From: Hyphomicrobiales bacterium
GTDB lineage: Bacteria > Pseudomonadota > Alphaproteobacteria > Rhizobiales > Aestuariivirgaceae
Assembly: GCA_025356765.1 (NCBI GenBank)
Contig: JANXRO010000339.1
Span: 1 to 8,165 of the forward strand
Direction of reading: 5' to 3'
DNA: 8,165 nt
Of the stretch, positions 1 through 6,385 are shown piece after piece. Position numbers and translations under genes: made by a program. Positions within the stretch are counted from its first letter, which is position 1; each line of letters starts with the position of its first letter. Below the pieces are notes generated by a model that had not been told where the DNA came from, did not search any database, and worked only from the letters and a program-made list of their open reading frames with translations.

Positions 1-1
1 C

Positions 2-871
2 CGCGAGAGATTGTGAAACTGAATAATTCTCTTGGTCGATCCATTCGACATTTGGGCCAAGTCGCGCTCTGCCTTGCAAATCCAACGTCACGTGAATACC
101 CAGCCCTCCCGCCACCGGAATGGGATAGATCAAATGCGTGAACGGCGCTTTTCCAGACACATCGCAATAGCTGCCCTTGGCGAGAAATCGCGGCGGAAAT
201 GCTCCAGCGGGCAACGAGGTGATCGCCTTTGCCACATCATGTGCGCCATGGCCAGCACAGTTGACCACAACTTTGCAACCTAACTGAAAAGTGCTACCAC
301 CTTCATTCGTCAGCGCTACTGTAATTCCAGAATCGTGCGACTTGCCAGATACAACTTTAGTGTTGAATGCGAAAGCGGCACCATGGGTTTCTGCTTCCCC
401 CTGAAGCGAAAGCATTAGACCTTTGACATCAACGATGCCGGTCGAAGGTGAAAGCAAGGCCGCAAGGCAATCAAGGTCGGGTTCTATCTGGCGAACCTGC
501 ACCGCGTTGAGTTCAGCGACATCATTCACCCCATTTTGGATGCTGACTTTTTGGATGGACGAAAGTTTTTCCAACTCCCGATCACTTTGCGCCACAATAA
601 GTTTGCCAATTTTGCGAGCTTCAACGTTATGGCTTGCGCAATAATCATAAAGTAGATCTTTGCCCTCAACGCAGAGCCGTGCTTTCAAACTTCCGGGCTC
701 GTAATAAAGGCCAGCGTGGATGACTTCTGAATTGCGCGATGATGTGCCAGTGCCAATGGCATCAGCCTGTTCGACCACCACTACTTCTCGGTTTTTCAGC
801 GCAAATTCGCGCGCCACTGCAAGGCCAATAACACCCGCACCAATCACCAAGACATCAACCGTATCAGTCAT
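2..871 (-). CDS. FAD-dependent oxidoreductase, L-2-hydroxyglutarate oxidase-like (3' end beyond window)
   Basis: Partial gene: 290 codons are open from the ATG at 869-871 to the left edge, and the C-terminus lies outside. The N-terminus is a Rossmann FAD-binding fold, with GAGVIG at residues 11-16 after a hydrophobic strand and Glu34 ending the second strand, the usual ribose-binding acid. The block TSSRNSEVIHAGLYY (43-57) and the later GRARLGPNVEWI segment (about 268-279) are typical of the DAO-superfamily branch containing L-2-hydroxyglutarate oxidase/dehydrogenase (LhgO, L2HGDH). That family oxidises 2-hydroxyacids to 2-oxoacids with FAD, passing electrons to oxygen or the respiratory chain. 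The start overlaps the stop of the preceding dehydrogenase gene by 8 bp (ATGACTGA), and no strong Shine-Dalgarno is seen, so translation is probably coupled. Last visible gene of the minus-strand operon. Substrate is uncertain: a different 2-hydroxyacid or an amino acid-like compound is possible. Family call is firm, exact activity is not. Confidence 0.85.
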   Translation of the reverse strand, partial: MTDTVDVLVIGAGVIGLAVAREFALKNREVVVVEQADAIGTGTSSRNSEVIHAGLYYEPGSLKARLCVEGKDLLYDYCASHNVEARKIGKLIVAQSDRELEKLSSIQKVSIQNGVNDVAELNAVQVRQIEPDLDCLAALLSPSTGIVDVKGLMLSLQGEAETHGAAFAFNTKVVSGKSHDSGITVALTNEGGSTFQLGCKVVVNCAGHGAHDVAKAITSLPAGAFPPRFLAKGSYCDVSGKAPFTHLIYPIPVAGGLGIHVTLDLQGRARLGPNVEWIDQENYSVSQSLA

Positions 872-1727
872 TCGATGCGGCGCGAGAAGCTTCCGTCACC
901 AGCACGAAGAAATCTTTTTCGCCAAGACCTTGGCCCAAAGCAGCTTTATAAATTTCACGGATGTTTTTGCTGACTGGCAGAGGTGTTCGGTTTTCGCGTC
1001 CTACCGCAAGGAACAAATCTAAATCCTTGGCCAACATCGTAAGCGTTGCAGCAGGGCTGTAATCCTCGTTCACAATCATATCACGTTTATAATTGATCAG
1101 CGGCGATGCAACCACACTTTGTGATATCACATCAAGCATAGTTGCATTCGAAAGCCCGCCCTTGTTGCCAAAGGCCAAAGCTTCGCCCAATAGGGCCGAC
1201 GTGGCCGCCACCATGCTGTTTAATACCAGTTTAAGATAACGCGCTTCTTCACCTTCGCCCACAAGAAAAGCCTTCTTGGAAAAAGCCTCAAAAAGTGCTG
1301 CGTTCTGAGCAAAAACAGACTTCGGGCCTGATACAATGGCAGTGAGCGTGCCCGCTTGGGCCATTGTGGTAGAGCCAGAAACGGGCGAGCGCAAATAGCC
1401 GATTTCTTTCGCCTGCATTCGCGCTGCCACATGCTTTGATACCTGCGGTGACACTGTGCTGATATCAATATAAGTTGAACCCTTTTTCAAAGTGGCAACG
1501 CCATCAAGAATATCGAGAAGAGCCGCATCATCTGAAATGGACGAAAACACAGTTTCAGCATTGTTGCAAAGCCCAGCCAGTGTTCTGGTAACGTGCAATC
1601 CTTGCGTGTCTAAGTTTTCTGCAGAAGTTTCATTGCGCGCAAACACAACCACATCGTGGCCCGCCGCTTTCAATCGTTGGCAAATAGGCAAACCCATTTT
1701 GCCAGCACCAATCCAGCCAATTCTCAT
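864..1727 (-). CDS. NAD(P)-dependent oxidoreductase, 3-hydroxyisobutyrate dehydrogenase family
   Basis: A complete 287-residue protein, normal length for the beta-hydroxyacid dehydrogenase family, which oxidises 3-hydroxyacids or reduces small semialdehydes such as tartronate, succinate or methylmalonate semialdehyde. Visible features: the dinucleotide motif GAGKMG at 7-12; Arg31 after the second strand (VVVFARN), which favours NADP(H) over NAD because NAD enzymes usually carry an acid nearby; the substrate loop SPVSGSTTMAQAGTLT at 114-129; the catalytic lysine in KLVLN (Lys166) with Asn170; and Lys234 in the C-terminal KDLDL segment. All expected catalytic residues are present, so it should be active. 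The start overlaps the CobW stop as ATGA (1724-1727), and a good ribosome site AAAGGAA lies at 1736-1742. Its stop overlaps the start of the FAD oxidoreductase. The pairing with a 2-hydroxyacid oxidase-like protein suggests hydroxyacid or aldehyde processing in one pathway. The substrate cannot be assigned. Confidence 0.9.
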   Translation of the reverse strand: MRIGWIGAGKMGLPICQRLKAAGHDVVVFARNETSAENLDTQGLHVTRTLAGLCNNAETVFSSISDDAALLDILDGVATLKKGSTYIDISTVSPQVSKHVAARMQAKEIGYLRSPVSGSTTMAQAGTLTAIVSGPKSVFAQNAALFEAFSKKAFLVGEGEEARYLKLVLNSMVAATSALLGEALAFGNKGGLSNATMLDVISQSVVASPLINYKRDMIVNEDYSPAATLTMLAKDLDLFLAVGRENRTPLPVSKNIREIYKAALGQGLGEKDFFVLVTEASRAASND

Positions 1728-2845
1728 ACCTGCAGTTCCTTTGCGTGCGCCGCTCGTCGGCCGCGTTCTTTCGCTTTGAAAGTGCGTTCGCTCATCCGAT
1801 CCAGAAATTCAATCGTTTCTTTTAATTTTTCGCGGGCAATGCCTTGGGTAATAAACACCATGCGGGTGCGCTGATCAGCGGTGGGCCATTTTTCCAGCCA
1901 AGTAATATTGTGCAGCAGATGTTGCACGCCTTGCACCACTGCTGGCTTTCCAGGCTCTTCAAGAATGTTCACCAACCCTTTGACGCGCAACAAGTCTGGC
2001 CCCAGATTTTGCGATATACCATCCAGTAGAAATTGTAACTCTTCACGCGATAGCGGATTTGATCGCGTGAGAACAAAACTTTCAATGCCCTTTGCCGCAA
2101 GATGATGGGGCATGCTTTGGCCTTTCAAGCCATCAGTCTCAACACTTTGTCTTTCATAGTTTTCGTAAGTTGAAATCGAAAGCCATGCAGAAGGATCAGC
2201 CATGGGATCAGCCGCATCAAAACCGTTGTGCATCAGCAATGGCGCAACAGCTCTTGAACTTAAATCCACTTTGGAGATTTTTGCCGCAGGATTGATTGCT
2301 TGCAGCTGCGATGCAAGTGCGGCGTATGTTTTATCACCTTTCATATCCAGCTTTGAGATGAGGATATCATCGGCCAGTGCCACTTGCCGCAACGCTTCAT
2401 CGTGGCGTTCAGCAGTGACATTCCAATTCACGGCATCAACAACGGTGACAACATTCACAACGCGGTAGAGCCCATCCAACGTGGGCTCAGAAAGAAACGC
2501 TTGGATGATGGGGCCAGGCTCGGCCAGCCCCGTTGTTTCAATCACCACATTGTTAAAATCAGGCAGCTCTCCCTTGGCCCGGTCATGGTAAAGGCTGTTC
2601 ATTGTGGCAATCAAATCACTGCGCACTGTGCAACACAGGCAGCCGTTCTCCAGAACCACAACCGCATCATTGCTGCTGGTATAAAGATGATGATCTAATC
2701 CCACTGCGCCAAATTCATTCACCACCACAACGGTCTTAGAAAGATCGGGGGATTTCAGCCCCGCGTTGATCAACGTGGTTTTCCCACTGCCCAAAAACCC
2801 TGTAACAAGGGTGACGGGAATGCGGCTTCGATGGTTAAGCGACAT
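1724..2845 (-). CDS. CobW/COG0523-family GTP-binding metallochaperone
   Basis: A complete 373-residue protein of the G3E P-loop GTPase group that includes CobW, YjiA, YeiR and ZigA. Family members bind zinc, cobalt or iron and hand the metal to target enzymes using GTP hydrolysis. Visible features: Walker A GFLGSGKTT at 16-24; the metal-binding CxCC motif in GCLCC (Cys69, Cys71, Cys72); the ETTGLAEP segment at 103-110; a base-recognition motif SKLD at 164-167 in place of the commoner NKxD or TKxD; and a CobW C-terminal domain from about residue 252 (GIESFVL) to about 347. There is no long histidine-rich tail, only the pair His247-His248. It lies 9 bp after the M24 hydrolase stop and overlaps the next start by 4 bp, so it is co-expressed with a presumed metalloenzyme. 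Serving that M24 protein is an inference from position. A role in cobalamin synthesis is unlikely because no cob genes are nearby. Confidence 0.93.
   Translation of the reverse strand: MSLNHRSRIPVTLVTGFLGSGKTTLINAGLKSPDLSKTVVVVNEFGAVGLDHHLYTSSNDAVVVLENGCLCCTVRSDLIATMNSLYHDRAKGELPDFNNVVIETTGLAEPGPIIQAFLSEPTLDGLYRVVNVVTVVDAVNWNVTAERHDEALRQVALADDILISKLDMKGDKTYAALASQLQAINPAAKISKVDLSSRAVAPLLMHNGFDAADPMADPSAWLSISTYENYERQSVETDGLKGQSMPHHLAAKGIESFVLTRSNPLSREELQFLLDGISQNLGPDLLRVKGLVNILEEPGKPAVVQGVQHLLHNITWLEKWPTADQRTRMVFITQGIAREKLKETIEFLDRMSERTFKAKERGRRAAHAKELQV
1736..1742 (-). promoter_or_regulatory. Ribosome binding site for the 3-hydroxyisobutyrate dehydrogenase-family gene
   Basis: AAAGGAA on the minus strand, 8 bases before the ATG at 1727, within the last codons of the CobW gene. 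It suggests independent initiation in addition to coupling through the ATGA overlap. Confidence 0.65.
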
Positions 2846-2854
2846 TGGCTTGGC

Positions 2855-4111
2855 TTATCCCACAACCTCGCAACCGGGCAGACCACAAGAGATCAAATGG
2901 TCTGATGGATAATTGGTAATAATTTCGCAGCCATCTTTGGTGACGACAACTTCTTCCTCAATGCGTGCGGCACCGGAACCATCATTCGACCCTTTCCAAG
3001 TTTCAAGCGCAAACACCATGCCTTCTTTCAATGGTCGTGTTTGGCCTTTGAAGCGCTTGGAGAAAATGGGGCGCTCCCACAGTGACATGCCGACACCATG
3101 GCCGTATTGCAGCAGGAACGCTTCTTCTTCATTTTTGTAACCAAACTCATGCGCATCGGGCCATACGGCAGCAACCTCGTCAGGTGTCACACCGGGCTTG
3201 ATCATATCCATCGAGGCGCTTAACCATTTTGAAGCCGTTTCGTAAGCATCAATCTGATGGTTGTTCGGCTTGCCACAAATAAAGGTGCGGTAATAGCAGG
3301 TGCGATAGCCGTTAAAGCTGTGCATGATATCAAGGAAGATCATGTCGCCTGGCTGAATCATGCGATCAGAGAATGTGTGCGAATGCGGGCGACCACGCTG
3401 GCCCGACACAGAGTTCACACATTCAACGCGCTCCGAGCCCATGCGAAACAAGCGGTCGTTCGCAATAGCTACCAATTCATTTTCCTTGGTGCCGGGCCGA
3501 ATGGCGCGGGCAATGTCAACATAGGTGGCATCGACCATGCCGGCCGCCATTTTCAAAAGTTCAATTTCGTCGCCAGTCTTGACTTCGCGTGCATCAAGCA
3601 TGGCCTGCTGGCCATCAACCACTTCAATGCCTTCGGCCTCGAGGGCGCGAAGCATGCCAAGCTCCATAAGGTCAACGCCCAATGGTTGATTGGCGATGCC
3701 ATAGTGTACCAAAGCTTTCTTGATCTGCTTGGCGAAATCTTGGCTCACTCCAAGGCTAGGCGGAATAGCACCCTGCATTGTGGTGATCGGTGCTGCCACA
3801 TTGTCTTTGATCCATGGCGATGAAATACGTTTTGCTGGCGGGGCAGGGTCCCACAAAAAAGGGCTTCCTTCAGCGGGGCACAGCGCATAACGAAAAAATT
3901 TGTCACGAGCCCATTCACCGATGTGAGTGGCCGTCACATATCGGATATTATCGAAATTGAAACAAAGCACACCGCCCAAGCCCGCATTGCGAACTGCAGT
4001 TTGGGCTTTGGCCAACCGTGCCTTCGACATGCGGCTATAGTCGATGCCTTCTTCCCAATCCTTGGCCATTTGGCCCCAAGAGGCGGTTGCATAGGGACTG
4101 TTATATTTCAT
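2855..4111 (-). CDS. M24-family (creatinase/aminopeptidase P fold) hydrolase with atypical metal site
   Basis: A 418-residue protein with an N-terminal creatinase-like domain (about 25-170) and a C-terminal pita-bread catalytic domain (about 185-400). The family includes Xaa-Pro peptidases and non-peptide enzymes such as creatinase, ectoine hydrolase DoeA and DMSP lyase DddP. Expected ligands seen: Asp261 in FLDIMHSF, His338 in YGHGVGMSLWERP, Glu370 in FALET, Glu385 in RIEEEVVVT. The second aspartate, normally in a GYxSDxTRTF-like block, is replaced by Cys272 (GYRTCYYRTF), and the codon is clearly TGC. HSHTF at 243-247 is a second conserved-looking histidine block. The ATG at 4109-4111 is chosen because it overlaps the E2 stop as ATGA and follows GGGAGAG at 4117-4123. 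An upstream in-frame start at 4138 would add nine basic residues and has less support. No signal peptide. A small-molecule hydrolase or lyase is more likely than a general peptidase, given the metabolic neighbours. Confidence 0.88.
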   Translation of the reverse strand: MKYNSPYATASWGQMAKDWEEGIDYSRMSKARLAKAQTAVRNAGLGGVLCFNFDNIRYVTATHIGEWARDKFFRYALCPAEGSPFLWDPAPPAKRISSPWIKDNVAAPITTMQGAIPPSLGVSQDFAKQIKKALVHYGIANQPLGVDLMELGMLRALEAEGIEVVDGQQAMLDAREVKTGDEIELLKMAAGMVDATYVDIARAIRPGTKENELVAIANDRLFRMGSERVECVNSVSGQRGRPHSHTFSDRMIQPGDMIFLDIMHSFNGYRTCYYRTFICGKPNNHQIDAYETASKWLSASMDMIKPGVTPDEVAAVWPDAHEFGYKNEEEAFLLQYGHGVGMSLWERPIFSKRFKGQTRPLKEGMVFALETWKGSNDGSGAARIEEEVVVTKDGCEIITNYPSDHLISCGLPGCEVVG

Positions 4112-5400
4112 GTGTTCTCTCCCAGCTCTCCGGCCCATTTTTTTGTTTCGATGGTGTTTTTAAGTTTCGACAGAAAGGCAGCAGCGTAAGCACCATCAAA
4201 TGCCCGATGATCAAAACTTTGACCAAGCGTACCCATCAAACGCGGCACCACAACATCGCCCACTACAGCAGGCTTTTTTCGAATGGCATCGCTTGATAAA
4301 ATTGCCACTTGCGGCGCGTTGATAATGGGGGAGGTGAAACTTGTGCCAAAGGCCCCATTGTTGGTGATTGAATAGGTGCCGCCGCTAAAGTCAGCCGGCG
4401 TTAACTTGTTATTTTTAGCTTTCTCAATCTGGCGACCCATGGCTTTGGCCAAACCTTGCAACGTGAAATCTTGCACGCCATGAACAACCGGAACAACAAG
4501 CCCATTGTGGTTTAGGTCAACCGCAATACCGAGATTAATATCACTCGAAACAATCAGAGACTTACCGTCGAACCGCGCATTGATATGAGGAAATGCTTGC
4601 AATGCAATGCAGCAAGCCCGCGCGATAAACGGCAGATAAGTAAGGGCATAGCCTGTTTCTGCCTTGAATTTCTCTTTATGGCGCGCGCGCACCAATTCAA
4701 CTTCCGTGAAGTCAATATCAATGGCTTGAAAAACATGCGGAATGGTGCGCCAATTCTCGGCCAATTTCTCGCCTGTGCGACTGCGAATTGTATTGAGCGT
4801 GATCACCTGATCGGTGGCAGAAATCGAAAGTGCAAGCGTTGGCACTGGCGCTGGGGTTGTTCGCAATTCTGCAAAAGCCGCCACATCTTTTTCTTCAAGT
4901 TTGCGCAAGCCTTTTGCAGCGGCTTGTTGTGCAATTTTCACAACATCCAATCCACGTTGCGCAATCATGCGGCGGGCCAATGGCGTTAAGCGAATTTCAC
5001 CAGCAGCAGCCTTGCCAAAACGGCCAACAGGTGTGCGCACTTCTTCAAACGCTAACAACACGCTGGGCTTCGATGGAACTGAAAGAGCTGGCTCAGCAGG
5101 TGCAGTGTGAGGTTTCAATTCCGGCGTCGAAATTGGTGGAGACACTACCGCTGCCAAAACTTGTTCGCCACCCAACACAGCAACAGTTGCCCCAACTTTA
5201 GCGGATGCACCATTGCCAGTACGAATCTCAGTTAGTTTTCCTGCAACAATTGCTTCAACTTCAACGGTTACTTTATCCGTCTCGACCTCAAAAAGCCTGT
5301 CACCGACTTTCACGTCATCGCCAACAGCTTTGAACCAGGTAAGAATTTTGCCTTCCGCAACAGTCTCGCCCAGTTGGGGCATGATGATAATTTCGGGCAT
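4108..5400 (-). CDS. Dihydrolipoamide acyltransferase (E2) of a 2-oxoacid/acetoin dehydrogenase-type complex
   Basis: A complete 430-residue E2 that transfers the acyl group made by E1 from lipoate to CoA. Domains in order: one lipoyl domain (1-80) with the attachment lysine Lys43 in ETDKVTVEV; a linker (81-130) with Ala, Pro, Ser and Thr; a peripheral subunit-binding domain starting at RLTPLARRM (137-145); a second linker; and the catalytic domain (about 200-425) with the active-site block DHRAFDG (His398, Asp402). The subunit-binding domain lacks the usual GTGxxGRI loop and instead reads AQQAAAKGLRKLEEKDV at 157-173, so E1 or E3 binding may differ. The start is 4 bp after the E1 beta stop, with AAGGG at 5409-5413, and the stop overlaps the M24 start by 4 bp. 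Resembles AcoC in acetoin complexes, but acyl specificity (acetyl, branched or other) cannot be settled by eye. The E2 call is secure. Confidence 0.95.
   Translation of the reverse strand: MPEIIIMPQLGETVAEGKILTWFKAVGDDVKVGDRLFEVETDKVTVEVEAIVAGKLTEIRTGNGASAKVGATVAVLGGEQVLAAVVSPPISTPELKPHTAPAEPALSVPSKPSVLLAFEEVRTPVGRFGKAAAGEIRLTPLARRMIAQRGLDVVKIAQQAAAKGLRKLEEKDVAAFAELRTTPAPVPTLALSISATDQVITLNTIRSRTGEKLAENWRTIPHVFQAIDIDFTEVELVRARHKEKFKAETGYALTYLPFIARACCIALQAFPHINARFDGKSLIVSSDINLGIAVDLNHNGLVVPVVHGVQDFTLQGLAKAMGRQIEKAKNNKLTPADFSGGTYSITNNGAFGTSFTSPIINAPQVAILSSDAIRKKPAVVGDVVVPRLMGTLGQSFDHRAFDGAYAAAFLSKLKNTIETKKWAGELGENT
4117..4123 (-). promoter_or_regulatory. Ribosome binding site deciding the M24 hydrolase start
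   Basis: GGGAGAG on the minus strand, ending 5 bases before the ATG at 4111. It lies within the E2 C-terminal codons and downstream of the longer in-frame start at 4138, so it favours the 418-residue form. Confidence 0.75.
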
Positions 5401-5404
5401 GGCT

Positions 5405-6385
5405 TTAGCCCTTCATCACGCGGACGATTTTTTCGACGATACGCGGCACATTGGGAAGCGCTAAATCTTCCAGATGATCAGCGGCCGGCAACGGAATGTG
5501 GGGCGTGGTGATGCGCACAATCGGCCCATCCAAATCCCAGAAAGCTTCATCAGCAACAATAGAAGCAATTTCTGCGCCCCAACCCAGAAGGCGTGGATTT
5601 TCTTCAACTGTGAAAAGCCTGCCTGTCTTGGCCACTGAGGCCAACATCGTTTGTGTATCAAGCGGCACCAGCGAGCGAACATCGATTACTTCAGCATCAA
5701 TGCCATGATCCCGCGCCAGAATTTCAGCCGCATCCATGGCCCGGTGCACCATCATGGCCAGCGCTAGAATGGTGCAATCTTTGCCAGGGCGCAAAATTTT
5801 GGCTGTGCCCAAAGTGTCAACAATTTCACCATCTGGCACCTCGCCTTTGGTGGCATAAAGCGCCTTGTGTTCATGGAAAATGACGGGGTTATTGTCGCGG
5901 ATTGCAGCAGCCATCAAGCCTATCACATCAACAGGCGAAGAGGGGGCAACAACCTTCAGACCGGGAATCATCATTGTCCAATTTTCGATGGATTGTGAAT
6001 GCTGCGCACCAAAGCGCACGCCGCCACCATTGCCTGTGCGAATAACCAATGGGCACTTCACTTGGCCATTGGTCATATAAGCAATCTTCGGCATTTCATT
6101 GGCGATATAATCAAAACACACAGCCACAAAATCAGAGAACATGATTTCTGCAATCGGCCGAAGCCCAGTCATTGCCGCCCCCATGGCAGCGCCCAGAATA
6201 GCCTGTTCTGAAATCGGCGTATCACGCACGCGCAAAGGCCCAAATTCTTCATAAAGGCCCACTGTGGCTTTGAACACGCCACCAGCCTTGCCAATATCTT
6301 CTCCCAGAAACACCACATTGTTGTCGCGGCGCATTTCCTGCGAGATTCCGCGGATTACGGCATCACGATAGCTTAATTGCGCCAT
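5405..6385 (-). CDS. TPP-dependent dehydrogenase E1 component, beta subunit (acetoin/pyruvate type)
   Basis: A 326-residue protein of normal length for E1 beta in alpha2beta2 complexes. With E1 alpha it forms the thiamine diphosphate site that decarboxylates a 2-oxoacid or cleaves acetoin and acylates lipoyl-E2. Visible features: VVFLGEDIG at 24-32; DTPISEQ at 55-61 with Glu60, the conserved glutamate that activates the TPP aminopyrimidine ring; GAQHSQS at 126-132 with His129; and the C-terminal transketolase-like domain from about 190 (TAKILRPGKDCTILA), with VEENPRLLGWGAEI matching the family. The ATG at 6383-6385 is chosen because GGAGG (6392-6396) sits 6 bases upstream. An in-frame TTG at 6389-6391 directly abuts that site and cannot be the main start. 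The start lies inside the E1 alpha gene (13-bp overlap), so coupled, equimolar synthesis is expected. Acetoin versus pyruvate or branched-chain substrate is not resolved by this subunit. Confidence 0.95.
   Translation of the reverse strand: MAQLSYRDAVIRGISQEMRRDNNVVFLGEDIGKAGGVFKATVGLYEEFGPLRVRDTPISEQAILGAAMGAAMTGLRPIAEIMFSDFVAVCFDYIANEMPKIAYMTNGQVKCPLVIRTGNGGGVRFGAQHSQSIENWTMMIPGLKVVAPSSPVDVIGLMAAAIRDNNPVIFHEHKALYATKGEVPDGEIVDTLGTAKILRPGKDCTILALAMMVHRAMDAAEILARDHGIDAEVIDVRSLVPLDTQTMLASVAKTGRLFTVEENPRLLGWGAEIASIVADEAFWDLDGPIVRITTPHIPLPAADHLEDLALPNVPRIVEKIVRVMKG

Noticed and set aside
3311..3340. Possible frameshift or sequencing error creating the cysteine in the M24 metal site
   Set aside because: The frame is intact on both sides, flanking residues (GYRT and YYRTF) align with the family, and a Cys-for-Asp change needs more than one base change, so a single sequencing error is unlikely.
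3257..3823. 188-codon plus-strand open frame antisense to the M24 gene
   Set aside because: It lies wholly within a well-supported gene, has no ribosome site, and its product shows no recognisable family; it mirrors the codon bias of the opposite strand.
4112..4138. Nine-residue longer form of the M24 protein starting at 4138
   Set aside because: The ATG at 4111 has both a strong GGGAGAG site and a typical ATGA overlap with the E2 stop. The longer form has less support, though it is not excluded.
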